Numbered from the stretch's first letter, positions 19,105-28,192 are shown. The stretch is 64,000 nt of DNA from CAYQUC01 sp048061315 (GCA_048061315.1 JBGMRJ010000001.1:47092-111091), one strand, 5' to 3'. A program made the numbers and translations. The notes: a model not told the origin generated them from the letters alone.

Positions 19105-19404
19105 CTAGGTTATATCGAACATTTTTCCAAAATTTGCCACATCAAATACTTTTTTAACCGATGCTTTACAATTAATAAATTTAACTTTATGAGCCTCATC
19201 GCCACTGGCTTCACGTAATAATAACAACATGCCCAGGGCCGAACTATCTATATAATCTGTACGCGAAAAATCAATTATATATTTCGTTGTTACACTGCGT
19301 CCTTCGTAAGCCGCTCGCATTTCACGATGGCATTCAAACGTAAATTTCTCTGCTGTTTGAATTTTAATGGTACTTTCATCAACTTCTGATATTGTTAGCG
19401 ACAT
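19105..19404 (-). CDS. STAS-domain protein (anti-anti-sigma factor type), copy 2
   Basis: The 99-residue paralogue of the downstream gene shares the N-terminal pattern (EKFTFECHREMRAAY against EQFTFESHHEFRDAY) and the DSSALGMLLLLRE core with its serine. The C-terminal halves differ more (VKKVFDVANFGKMFDIT), which may give separate partners. It is the promoter-proximal gene of the pair. Proteins like these often control motility, biofilm or stress output in gammaproteobacteria, but no partner is encoded here. Confidence 0.88.
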   Translation of the reverse strand: MSLTISEVDESTIKIQTAEKFTFECHREMRAAYEGRSVTTKYIIDFSRTDYIDSSALGMLLLLREASGDEAHKVKFINCKASVKKVFDVANFGKMFDIT

Positions 19405-19610
19405 ATACTACCTTACTTATAATTGAACTAAACTATAAAAATTTGTCTTAGCTTGCACACAATTAATTTATAACAATTTATCGGCATATTATTGGAAAAT
19501 ATTAAGCTAAACTTTCTAATCACAGATGTAATCTATTCGAAAATTATCTATAACGTGTTTATGGCTAAGAATAGCAACAAAAATAATAAGTAATTAAGGA
19601 GCTGCAGTAC

Positions 19611-21263
19611 ATGAAAGCATCAGATTTATTTGTACAATGCCTGGAAAAAGAAAATATTGAGTATATATTCGGCGTTCCCGGGGAAGAAAATGCCGATTTT
19701 ATGATGTCACTCGAGAAAAGTACCAAAATTAAATTTATTCTTACCCGGCATGAACAAGGTGCCGCTTTTATGGCTGAAGTATACGGTCGATTAACGGGAA
19801 ATCCTGCTGGTTGTCTTGGCACTTTGGGCCCTGGTGCGACTAACTTAATTACAGGTGTCGCTGACTCTAATATGGATCGTTCACCGATGCTGGTATTAAC
19901 AGGACAAGGCGCATCAACACGATTACATAAAGAATCTCACCAGGTGATGAATGTAGTCGCCATGTTTGAACCCGTTACAAAATGGGCTCACACCGTATTA
20001 CACCCGCACACCATACCCGAAATGATACGCAAAGCAGTGCGCTTAGCCCGTACCGAAAAACCCGGTGCCTGTCATATTGAATTGCCGGAAGACATTGCAA
20101 AGCTGGATACCGATGCAGAACCCCTAAAACCGCTTCGTTTTAGACGACCGGTTGCGGGTGATAAAATTATAGATCAGGCATTTGAACAAATCATGAATGC
20201 CAAACGTCCGATCATTATTGCCGGGAACGGCTGTATTCGTAAACGAGCCAGCAAACAATTGCGAATTTTCTGTGAGAAAACCGGCATTGGTGTCATCAGT
20301 ACCTTTATGGCCAAAGGCTGTGTTGATATGGATGCAAACTATTGTCTCTTCACCATCGGTCTTCAGGCTAAAGATCTTGTTGCTTGTGCCTTAGACTCTG
20401 CTGATCTGGTTATCACGCTGGGTTATGATATGGTTGAATACCATCCAATTTTATGGAACATGAATAAAGATAAAAAAATAATTCATGTTGATTTCCTGCC
20501 AACCGAAATTGATGAACACTATCATCCTGAAACGGAAGTTGTAGGCGATCTTGCTCATTCACTGTGGATGCTAACCGAGCGTGTTGAGAAAATGGGTGGT
20601 TTAAAATTTGATCTTAAACAACAAGCCGCTACACGGCGTGATATGATTTCAGAATTTGAGATACACAAGGATGATGACACTGAGGATTCTATTAGACCTC
20701 AAAAAGTAGTGTGGGATGTACGCCAGGTTATGGGCGCGCATGATATTGTTTTATCGGATGTGGGTGCTCATAAAATGTGGATAGCGCGCCATTACCAATG
20801 CCACATACCCAACACCTGTTTAATCCCCAATGGCTTTTGCTCTATGGGCTTTGCATTACCGGGTGCAATCTCTGCCAGTCTGGTACATCCGGACAGAAAT
20901 ATTTTAGCCATCTGTGGTGATGCCGGTTTTCTAATGAACGTTCAGGAGATGGAAACAGCAAAGCGGTTAAACGTGGATATAGTCGTTATGATTTGGGAAG
21001 ATCACATGTATGGCTTAATCGCCTGGAAACAAACCAATGAGTTTGGTAGACATACTGACCTATCATTTAATAATCCGGACTGGAAACAACTTGCCAGCGC
21101 CTTCGACTGGCATGGTCATTATGTTACTAAAAGCACCGAACTGGTTGCCACACTGGAAACTGCCTTTAAAGAAAAAGGTCCCAGTTTAGTAGTGCTACCT
21201 ATTGATTATCGTGAAAATATGAAATTAACAGAACGGCTTGGCGAGATTGCTTGCCCGATATAA
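19611..21263 (+). CDS. catabolic acetolactate synthase-like thiamine diphosphate enzyme
   Basis: The 550-residue enzyme has the three domains of the acetohydroxyacid synthase fold. The catalytic glutamate is E48 in TRHEQGAAFMAE, and glycine-rich FAD/TPP-side motifs follow (LGTLGPGATNL). The diphosphate-binding motif begins GDAGFLMNVQEMETA and ends in WEDHMYG, where family members usually have GDG and NN or WND. The tail (LPIDYRENMKLTERL) resembles AlsS/BudB, the FAD-independent catabolic form. No regulatory subunit gene is adjacent. An aldehyde dehydrogenase follows 25 bases downstream, so the pair probably acts in one pathway. The substrate is uncertain; pyruvate condensation is the default guess. 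Confidence 0.82.
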   Translation: MKASDLFVQCLEKENIEYIFGVPGEENADFMMSLEKSTKIKFILTRHEQGAAFMAEVYGRLTGNPAGCLGTLGPGATNLITGVADSNMDRSPMLVLTGQGASTRLHKESHQVMNVVAMFEPVTKWAHTVLHPHTIPEMIRKAVRLARTEKPGACHIELPEDIAKLDTDAEPLKPLRFRRPVAGDKIIDQAFEQIMNAKRPIIIAGNGCIRKRASKQLRIFCEKTGIGVISTFMAKGCVDMDANYCLFTIGLQAKDLVACALDSADLVITLGYDMVEYHPILWNMNKDKKIIHVDFLPTEIDEHYHPETEVVGDLAHSLWMLTERVEKMGGLKFDLKQQAATRRDMISEFEIHKDDDTEDSIRPQKVVWDVRQVMGAHDIVLSDVGAHKMWIARHYQCHIPNTCLIPNGFCSMGFALPGAISASLVHPDRNILAICGDAGFLMNVQEMETAKRLNVDIVVMIWEDHMYGLIAWKQTNEFGRHTDLSFNNPDWKQLASAFDWHGHYVTKSTELVATLETAFKEKGPSLVVLPIDYRENMKLTERLGEIACPI

Positions 21264-21288
21264 TAATAATTTAAAAAGGAATAGAAAT

Positions 21289-22725
21289 ATGACTCCACAT
21301 TATCCATTGATGATTGAAGGTGTAACGACTTCTGCTGGTAAACTCACGGTTACTGCACCCTATGATGATAGCGTTATAGCAACAATGGACACTGCCAATG
21401 CCGATGCCGTGGAAAAAGCATTACAAACAGCCAGTAATTTATTTAATAATAAAAAACTCTGGCTCTCAGTTCCTACCCGGATTTCCATTTTACAAAAAAC
21501 CGCCACATTAATGACTGAGCAAGCAGAACAGCTTGCACTGGAAGCAGCACGTGAAGGTGGTAAACCCCTTATCGACTCCCGGGTTGAAGTAGCCCGGGCA
21601 ATTGATGGTGTACACAATTGCATTAATTGCATGCGCAATGAAAGTGGCCGTGAAATTCCTATGGGTATCAATCCTGCCTCCCTTAATCGAGTTGCATTCA
21701 CACGTAAGGAACCCATTGGTGTTGTAGTCGCCATTAGTGCTTTTAATCATCCTTTAAATCTGATTATTCATCAGGTTGGGCCCGCTATTGCTACTGGCTG
21801 CCCGGTAATTATAAAACCTGCTGAAGACACCCCGCTATCATGTTATCGATTTGTTGCTTTACTTCGAGAGGCCGGTTTGCCCGAAGCCTGGTGTCAAACT
21901 CTGGTGACTTTAAGTAAAGACGTGGCATCAGCCCTGGTAACCGATTCACGTGTTGGTTTTTTTAGTTTTATTGGCAGTGCCGCCGTGGGTTGGATGTTAC
22001 GCAGCAAACTCGCTCCCGGTGCTCGCTGTGCACTTGAGCACGGCGGTGTTGCTCCTGTTATCATCGAAGCTGATGCCGATCTTGATGATGCCCTGCCGTT
22101 AATTGCAAAGGGCGGCTTTTATCATGCAGGCCAGGTCTGCGTTTCAGTACAACGGGTTTTTTGTCATAAAGATATCGCGAAAGATGTTGCTAATAGATTG
22201 GTTAAATTAGCTGAAAAACAAATTGTAGGTGATCCTACCGATGAAAAGACGGAAGTGGGTCCATTAATTCGCCAACATGAAATTCAAAGAGTGCATGAAT
22301 GGGTAAGCAAAGCCGTTGAAGATGGTGCTGAATTATTAACCGGTGGCATTGCTAACAATAATTGTTACGCCCCTACAGTACTATTGAATCCTGATCATAA
22401 TTCCATTATTTCACAGAAAGAAATCTTTGGTCCTGTCATTTGTGTTTACAGTTACGATACGATTGATGATGCCTTACAAAAAGCCAATGGACTTGATGTT
22501 GCTTTTCAGGCCGCTGTGTTCACTAAAAATATCGATCAAGCTTTATATGTGTACTCCCAACTCAATGCCAGTGCAGTAATGATAAATGATCACACAGCCT
22601 TTCGGGTAGACTGGATGCCATTTGCCGGTTTACGCCATTCAGGTCTAGGAGTAGGCGGTATCCCTTATACCTATGCAGACATGCAAATTGAAAAAATGGC
22701 AGTCATTCGTTCAAGTTCGTTATAA
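21289..22725 (+). CDS. NAD(P)-dependent aldehyde dehydrogenase
   Basis: The 478-residue enzyme is of the aldehyde dehydrogenase superfamily. The catalytic cysteine is in HAGQVCVSVQR, the general-base glutamate in LEHGG, and cofactor-binding motifs include ISAFNHPLN, IIKPAEDTPLS and EIFGPVI. The open frame extends upstream to 21238, overlapping the preceding gene, but the ATG at 21289 has a ribosome binding site (AAAAAGGA) and starts where family members start. It is likely co-transcribed with the acetolactate synthase-like gene. The substrate is not evident; lactaldehyde-, glyceraldehyde- or succinate semialdehyde-type activities are all possible. Confidence 0.88.
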   Translation: MTPHYPLMIEGVTTSAGKLTVTAPYDDSVIATMDTANADAVEKALQTASNLFNNKKLWLSVPTRISILQKTATLMTEQAEQLALEAAREGGKPLIDSRVEVARAIDGVHNCINCMRNESGREIPMGINPASLNRVAFTRKEPIGVVVAISAFNHPLNLIIHQVGPAIATGCPVIIKPAEDTPLSCYRFVALLREAGLPEAWCQTLVTLSKDVASALVTDSRVGFFSFIGSAAVGWMLRSKLAPGARCALEHGGVAPVIIEADADLDDALPLIAKGGFYHAGQVCVSVQRVFCHKDIAKDVANRLVKLAEKQIVGDPTDEKTEVGPLIRQHEIQRVHEWVSKAVEDGAELLTGGIANNNCYAPTVLLNPDHNSIISQKEIFGPVICVYSYDTIDDALQKANGLDVAFQAAVFTKNIDQALYVYSQLNASAVMINDHTAFRVDWMPFAGLRHSGLGVGGIPYTYADMQIEKMAVIRSSSL

Positions 22726-22756
22726 CTACTGTAACTAGCATATAGTTATTATCGGT

Positions 22757-22790
22757 GCTTGATGTCCCGTTAACTTTTCAGCGAGTACCT
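22757..22790 (-). repeat. partial copy of the inverted-repeat element end
   Basis: In reverse complement this reads a CTCGCT block, then AAGTTAACGGGACA. The right end of the complete element at 24764-24784 has the same two blocks in the same order. It is therefore a related terminus in the opposite orientation, on the other side of hemN. Confidence 0.65.
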
Positions 22791-22964
22791 AAAACAGGAT
22801 ATCTTGTTATGTCAACAGAACAGTTATTCAATATCTGAAACCAGTTTTCTAGTTTAATCAATAAATACAAATACTTATGGTTAAATTATTGATTTATTTA
22901 TTCGCCCGATTATTTAGACTTATCTTAGTGTCGGATTAAATTTACGTGGTTGATTTTATTATGA

Positions 22965-23006
22965 TTGATAAAGATCAATAACGTAGCCTCTTTCTCAACT
23001 TATACT
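22965..23006 (+). promoter_or_regulatory. FNR box and -10 element of the hemN promoter
   Basis: TTGATAAAGATCAA at 22965-22978 is a perfect match to the FNR consensus TTGAT-N4-ATCAA. A TATACT hexamer at 23001-23006 lies exactly where a -10 box should be if FNR is centred at -41.5. This predicts a class II FNR-activated promoter with transcription starting near 23013. Confidence 0.85.
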
Positions 23007-23068
23007 GTGCATATTATAGAATAAACACATTAGTGACATAGAGTGATCTAACATAGGTACACAAATCC

Positions 23069-24511
23069 ATGCACATCAGACAACAAATTGAATTCAATAA
23101 AGCGTTATTAGAGCGTTATAACGTAACCGGACCAAGATATACTTCTTACCCCACTGTACCGCAGTTTTCAGATTCGTTTACACTAAATGATTACAAAAAA
23201 AATACGGAAGTGAGTAATAGTGATCTTATTCCAAAACCGATTTCACTTTATTTTCACATCCCGTTTTGTGACACCATTTGTTATTACTGTGCTTGTAATA
23301 AAATCGTTACAAAAAATCATGCTAAAGCTGATGTTTATCTCGACTATTTAATTAAAGAAATTAAACTTCAAGCTGAACTTTTTGATCACGATAGAAAAGT
23401 AGAACAATTACATTGGGGAGGTGGTACTCCAACTTTCCTGTCGCATGCACAAATGACTCAACTCATGGCTGCAACACGCTCTCATTTTAATTGCCGCGAT
23501 GATGATGAAGGTGAATACTCAATAGAGATTGATCCGCGTAAAGCAAATATTGAAACGATAGCCTTACTTCGAAAGCTGGGTTTTAATCGAATCAGTCTCG
23601 GTGTTCAGGATTTTTCTGAAAAAGTACAACTCGCCGTAAATCGAATTCAACCCGAATCAGAGACTAAAGCCATTATTGATGCCGCACACCAATATAAATT
23701 TAAATCGATTAATATCGATTTAATATACGGCTTGCCATTTCAAACTGTGTCGTCCTTTAAAAAAACAATTCACAAAGTAATTAGTTATAGTCCGGATAGA
23801 ATTGCCATTTATAATTATGCACATTTACCACAGCTCTTTGGACCACAACGACGAATTTCTGAAAATGATTTACCCTCAAGTAATGAAAAATTAGCCATTT
23901 TACAAATGGTAATAGAAACGTTAACGGATTCAGGTTACATATACATTGGAATGGATCATTTTGCTAAACCCGATGATGAACTGGCAATAGCACAGCGTAA
24001 CGGCGGATTACATCGAAATTTTCAGGGCTACTCCTCTCATCAGGAATGCGACATGATTGCAATGGGTGTTACTTCAATTAGTAAAATAGCCGACTGTTTT
24101 TCACAGAATGTAAAAACACTCGATGCATACTATGAAAAACTGGATCAACAACAACTACCAATTCTGAAAGGCTATCAATTAAACTTTGATGACAAACTGA
24201 GACGTGACATTATTTCTGAACTTACCTGCTACAGTAAACTCGATATTAATCAACTTGAAAAAAATTATGACATTAATTTTCATGATTATTTCTCAGACGC
24301 AATTGATAGCTTATTACAAATGGAAAGTGATGGCTTAATCACTAAAAAGAATAAGATTATTACAGTAACATTGGCCGGAAGATTACTACTTCGAAATATA
24401 GCCATGGTGTTTGACAAGTTTTTGCCAATGAACTCAAACAATATTAGTGATATAACAAAAACGTTTAAAGGAAAAAAGGTGAATGGACCACAATATTCCA
24501 GGCTTATATAG
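23069..24511 (+). CDS. hemN: HemN, oxygen-independent coproporphyrinogen III oxidase
   Basis: This radical SAM enzyme converts coproporphyrinogen III to protoporphyrinogen IX without oxygen, in the cytoplasm. The 480-residue protein has the GPRYTSYPTVPQF opening and the iron-sulfur motif IPFCDTICYYCACNK, including the fourth cysteine typical of true HemN. HWGGGTPTFL and RISLGVQDF complete the core. The C-terminal HemN domain is present (CDMIAMGVTSISK). An FNR box upstream agrees with low-oxygen expression. It supplies haem to the cytochromes encoded in the window. Confidence 0.96.
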   Translation: MHIRQQIEFNKALLERYNVTGPRYTSYPTVPQFSDSFTLNDYKKNTEVSNSDLIPKPISLYFHIPFCDTICYYCACNKIVTKNHAKADVYLDYLIKEIKLQAELFDHDRKVEQLHWGGGTPTFLSHAQMTQLMAATRSHFNCRDDDEGEYSIEIDPRKANIETIALLRKLGFNRISLGVQDFSEKVQLAVNRIQPESETKAIIDAAHQYKFKSINIDLIYGLPFQTVSSFKKTIHKVISYSPDRIAIYNYAHLPQLFGPQRRISENDLPSSNEKLAILQMVIETLTDSGYIYIGMDHFAKPDDELAIAQRNGGLHRNFQGYSSHQECDMIAMGVTSISKIADCFSQNVKTLDAYYEKLDQQQLPILKGYQLNFDDKLRRDIISELTCYSKLDINQLEKNYDINFHDYFSDAIDSLLQMESDGLITKKNKIITVTLAGRLLLRNIAMVFDKFLPMNSNNISDITKTFKGKKVNGPQYSRLI

Positions 24512-24837
24512 AAACCGACTAAGACCAAAGCGACACGATCTTAATCATAAAACGTAATTACTGCTGTCCTGTTAATTTAAAACGAATGTAGTTTAAACAT
24601 AGGCTGTACATACGTTTTAAGTCAAATGGTACAATCCGGACATGAAACCGGTGCAGCCGACTAAAGACGCGCTATTCGCCATCCCTGGCCGCTCGACTGC
24701 TTCATCCATGAAGCAGACGGTCTTTAGTAGGCTGCACCGATTCCATATCCTTAGTTTTGTTCTCGCTCGAAAGTTAACGGGACAGCAGTGATACCTAATA
24801 TAATTAATAATAATTAGTTTTCTTTACGGCTATAAAG
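24512..24837. other. convergent intergenic region between hemN and fnr, filled by a nested inverted-repeat element
   Basis: Most of these 326 bases belong to the 238-base element at 24556-24793. No protein-coding gene is seen. Confidence 0.7.
24556..24793. mobile_element. 238-bp nested inverted-repeat element (MITE- or REP-like)
   Basis: The outer ends 24556-24575 and 24774-24793 are inverted repeats matching at 17 of 20 positions (right end TTAACGGGACAGCAGTGATA). Inside, 24649-24668 (CGGTGCAGCCGACTAAAGAC) and 24720-24739 are inverted repeats matching at 19 of 20. Between them, 24697-24716 is a perfect 9-bp hairpin (CTGCTTCAT-CC-ATGAAGCAG). No coding capacity is seen. Copies of the outer end occur near 22757 and 46643. 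The element lies between convergent genes and could act as a bidirectional terminator. Mobility is inferred from the repeated termini. Confidence 0.7.
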
Positions 24838-25557
24838 TTACACTTTTGCCAAATCATTCAATTTGTCGCTATCGATAATTTTAACCAAGCGCCTATCGAC
24901 TGTTAATATCTTATCTTCTTGTAAGCGTGTAAATAATCTACTCACTGTTTCAACGGCAAGACCAAGGTAATTAGAGATGTCATGACGTGACATGGTTAAA
25001 TTGAATTCATTCGAAGCCAAACCACGGCGAGAATATCGGGATGATAAATTTAATAAAAATGTTGCTAAACGTGCTTCTGCTTTTTTCTTACCCAATGTTA
25101 ATAACATTTGATGTTCGTTACCAATTTCTGAACTGATTAACGATAAAAACTGTTTACTCAGACTCTTAATGTCGTGACAAATATCCTGCATTTCGTTATA
25201 CGGTAAACTACAAACACTTGTAGTTTCTAAAGCAATCGCTGAGCAAACATGATTTTCCTTACCCATCGCATCTAATCCTAACAACTCACCGGGCATAAAA
25301 AAGCCAATGATTTGTTGCTCACCATCAGCGGATGGTAATACAACTTTCACAGAACCCGATTTAATGGCAAATAATTTTTTAAACGTTTGCCCAGACTGAA
25401 ATAAATACTCACCCGCATTATAGGGCTTTCGTTTTTCAACTAAAGCATCGAGCATTTGCATTTCATCATCTGATAAACCACGGGGTAAACATAATTCAGA
25501 TAAAGAGCAATTTTTACAGGAGGTTTCAACAGTCGCGATATTAAATTTAGCAGTCAT
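24838..25557 (-). CDS. fnr: FNR, oxygen-sensing global transcription regulator
   Basis: The 239-residue CRP/FNR-family protein has the four cluster ligands: C14, C17 and C23 in SCKNCSLSELC, and C116 in TSVCSLPY, which aligns with C122 of E. coli FNR. C105 is an additional cysteine. The cyclic-nucleotide-like barrel is followed by a dimer helix and a helix-turn-helix (MSRHDISNYLGLAVETVSR) whose ETVSR matches the FNR recognition helix and predicts the TTGAT-N4-ATCAA target found repeatedly here. It is convergent with hemN, its likely target. Confidence 0.95.
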   Translation of the reverse strand: MTAKFNIATVETSCKNCSLSELCLPRGLSDDEMQMLDALVEKRKPYNAGEYLFQSGQTFKKLFAIKSGSVKVVLPSADGEQQIIGFFMPGELLGLDAMGKENHVCSAIALETTSVCSLPYNEMQDICHDIKSLSKQFLSLISSEIGNEHQMLLTLGKKKAEARLATFLLNLSSRYSRRGLASNEFNLTMSRHDISNYLGLAVETVSRLFTRLQEDKILTVDRRLVKIIDSDKLNDLAKV

Positions 25558-25659
25558 AGTATCTACTTAAAAGCCATAAAAAATGTAGTAATTAAGTTCT
25601 AATATATAGGTATTAATACAACATGTCGATATAAAATATGGCTATGTTATATTCAATTT

Positions 25660-26631
25660 TTACCTTTTACGGCATCGTGCGATATAACGAGCAGAACGAC
25701 CTGAACATGGATTTGAGTTAAATCGTTGAGATTCATCAGCTTCGTCACTTTTTGTAATTTTAGTTACCTCTGGTTTAGGCGAAGCAGGTTCAACGGCAAT
25801 AATATCATCCTCCTCGTCATCATCATATTCGCTTTCCTCATCATAAGCAGATTCAATAAATTTAACCTTTACTATTTTACGTTTTTTAACAGGTTTGCTT
25901 TTGGGTTTAGAAATTGAGGATATATTTTGTTTTTTTGGTTTCTTTATAACAAATGCTGTCCTATTAGATTTAACAGGTTTTTTTGTTATTTTTTTTGATT
26001 TTTTGGGTTTACTTTTCTTTGTCTTCTTATTCTTTATTACAGGATTATTGATTTTAGCTATTTTTTTCTCTTTAGTTTTTACGGATTTATTTTTTTGAAT
26101 GCTATTTGAATTGGATTTTTTATTAATTGCTGATGAATTATTAGTTACGACTGCCTTGCTATTATTTGAATTATCATTTGATTTAATCGCTAGAACTTTA
26201 ACCTGGTTTTCAGGTTTCGGATCTTCATTAATAATTGCTACTTCGCTTTCAATTGGCTCATCAAGATTATCACTATGAACCATGCGATTATTTTTATTTT
26301 TCTTGAATTTTATTATTTCTTCAATTGACTCAAATGATTCTTCGGCTTCATATAATTCCTCAGAATCACTATTATCAACAGTATCATTGACTACTTCATC
26401 ATTCCTTTCACTTAACTCACCTTCTTCAAAATAAAAATTAGAACTAGATACCTCTTCTTCACCTTCAGAATCATCATTAGCTGAAGAAATATTTAATGAA
26501 TTCAAGGATTGCTGTTGACGATCGTCATAAAAACTAAAAATATTATCCCTTTCACCTTTTAGCGTTAACGTAAGGTAAATTGTCGCCATTGGTAACAATA
26601 TCGCTAATATGAAAAATTTTCCTATACTCAT
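25660..26631 (-). CDS. membrane-anchored low-complexity protein with alternating acidic and lysine-rich blocks
   Basis: I do not recognise a family. The 323-residue protein has one N-terminal hydrophobic segment (about 5-24). An acidic region (about 50-110, rich in Glu, Asp, Ser) follows, then a very Lys-rich region (about 165-255, with KKSKPKKSKK-type repeats), a short acidic block (YDEESEYDDDEEDD) and a C-terminal tail with two cysteines (NPCSGRSARYIARC). It should be largely disordered. It lies 26 bases downstream of the porin gene and may be co-transcribed with it. A link between membrane and nucleic acid or envelope polyanion is possible but unsupported. Confidence 0.6.
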   Translation of the reverse strand: MSIGKFFILAILLPMATIYLTLTLKGERDNIFSFYDDRQQQSLNSLNISSANDDSEGEEEVSSSNFYFEEGELSERNDEVVNDTVDNSDSEELYEAEESFESIEEIIKFKKNKNNRMVHSDNLDEPIESEVAIINEDPKPENQVKVLAIKSNDNSNNSKAVVTNNSSAINKKSNSNSIQKNKSVKTKEKKIAKINNPVIKNKKTKKSKPKKSKKITKKPVKSNRTAFVIKKPKKQNISSISKPKSKPVKKRKIVKVKFIESAYDEESEYDDDEEDDIIAVEPASPKPEVTKITKSDEADESQRFNSNPCSGRSARYIARCRKR

Positions 26632-26657
26632 CTTATATTCTTATTTGTAAATAAAAA

Positions 26658-27803
26658 TTAAAAAAGAATGTCTAGTGACATTGCATAAATATTTGCTGAT
26701 TGACCTAACATAGGGTCATTAAACAAACCGTAATCTCCAATATCACCAGCTTTTGAAGTTGCCTTAACATTAAGAATTTCCATTTTTACAGCAGTACTAT
26801 CACTAACTTCATATCGTATGCCACCACCAATTGAAGACTGCCGTAAGGCATGAATACTCTGCTGATTACCACCATCAATTTTAGCGGACGTTATGTAAGG
26901 TAAAATATGGCCAAAACGATAACCAAATGTGACATAACTTGCAGTTTGATCAGCAAACAAAACATCAACTTTATCACTCGAATCGCGAGTAACTATTTCA
27001 CTGTACAAAACAAAATGATGCCAATCAACTATGACGCCAACACTAGCTACCGAGGTAATTTCACCTGAAATTGCAAATTCCGTGGCGTCAACCAATGCCT
27101 GATAATAACCTGTCCGAAACGTAAACCCACCACGTGACACCAGTGCTTCAAATCCAATCATATTATGGGAATCAAATAAAATTTTATCCCCTTTTTTAAA
27201 TCCTGCAGTCGGATTAGTAGCATCATCTATAACAGCAGGTGATAATATATCGTCATTTTTACTGGAACCAAAATACAACTCAAATAACCAATTTGTTCCA
27301 CTATCGGTTGTTGTGTCATAAACCAACTCAATACCGTCAACCGAACCAATTAAATTAGTAGAATATACCTCGGGTGGTGGTGTTACCCAGGGATAGGCAT
27401 ATCCTATGTCAATGTAATTTGAAACCATGTAGAACGGTACTTTTAAACGACCAAATCGAAAATGAGTATCTTCACTCGCGGCATAAGTTGCATAAAACCA
27501 ATCAGCACGTGCTGTATAGTTATCGCTACCTTCCATTAGCAATGTTAATGAAAATTCAAAGTCTTCATTTATCTTTGAGTTAAATTGAACTCCAGCCCGG
27601 CTTTGATGTGTAAAGTCCACATACTTATCCGCATAATTATGTTCATAAATATTATTCGGATCGGCATCCGTGTAAGTACCAAGTAAAGTTGAATATCCTG
27701 TTACTTCCAAATCGAGCGCATTAACAACTAACGGAAAATTAAAAACAATAAATAAAATAAATAACAAACTTGCCCGAACGGACATAACGACATTCCTTTG
27801 CAT
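26658..27803 (-). CDS. outer-membrane porin-like beta-barrel protein
   Basis: The 381-residue protein has a signal peptide ending near VVNA, then alternating polar and hydrophobic strands and the C-terminal phenylalanine (MSLDILF) typical of outer-membrane beta-barrels. Recognisable stretches include HFRFGRLKVPFYM and VDGIELVYD, as in proteobacterial porin-like proteins. A second ATG at 27785 (MSVRASLLF) has an AAGGA element before it and gives a shorter, cleaner signal peptide; either start is possible. The substrate is unknown. It lies downstream of the nap cluster on the same strand but is separated by 390 bases. Confidence 0.78.
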   Translation of the reverse strand: MQRNVVMSVRASLLFILFIVFNFPLVVNALDLEVTGYSTLLGTYTDADPNNIYEHNYADKYVDFTHQSRAGVQFNSKINEDFEFSLTLLMEGSDNYTARADWFYATYAASEDTHFRFGRLKVPFYMVSNYIDIGYAYPWVTPPPEVYSTNLIGSVDGIELVYDTTTDSGTNWLFELYFGSSKNDDILSPAVIDDATNPTAGFKKGDKILFDSHNMIGFEALVSRGGFTFRTGYYQALVDATEFAISGEITSVASVGVIVDWHHFVLYSEIVTRDSSDKVDVLFADQTASYVTFGYRFGHILPYITSAKIDGGNQQSIHALRQSSIGGGIRYEVSDSTAVKMEILNVKATSKAGDIGDYGLFNDPMLGQSANIYAMSLDILF

Positions 27804-28192
27804 AAGGACTCCCTAGTGCATTCTTAATATTTTTAAAACAGATTTACTACACCCGTTGGGCAATATAGTAGAAATTTTGTTTTAAATCATATTTATTTAA
27901 TATATATGTGATACCCGTTCTTTGTATTAAATAACAATACCAGTTTATACAATTACAGCTAAAAAATCTCTTAGATTTTTGTATACAGTAATTAATTTAA
28001 CAATAATATTTTATACTGAATCCAAAAAATTCAATGTAGAATGAGTCTTTAGTATACTAACAAATACCACATAAAATAAAATGAATAAACAATTAAATAC
28101 TATTATACGATGATATGTGTAAGCTAATAGTTAAGCTATATTAAACTATGATCAAAAGGGACTAAATTATTTTTACTATTAAAATCATTACT
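27804..28192. other. intergenic region between napF-like gene and porin
   Basis: These 389 AT-rich bases should contain the end of the nap transcript and the porin promoter. I see no strong hairpin with a T-tract and no full FNR box. Confidence 0.5.

Larger units (their letters stand above)
22726..23068. other. intergenic region with repeat fragment and hemN promoter
   Basis: These 343 bases hold a fragment of the repeat element near 22757-22790 and the FNR-dependent promoter of hemN. Both are listed separately. No gene is seen. Confidence 0.6.

Noticed and set aside
21238..21288. Upstream start of the aldehyde dehydrogenase inside the acetolactate synthase-like gene
   Set aside because: The extra residues are not family-like and lack a ribosome binding site, whereas the ATG at 21289 has one at proper spacing.
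24649..24739. Possible tRNA, integron attC site or small structured RNA gene
   Set aside because: The arms form a long simple hairpin with no cloverleaf, anticodon arm or attC core sites. The repeat-element explanation fits better.
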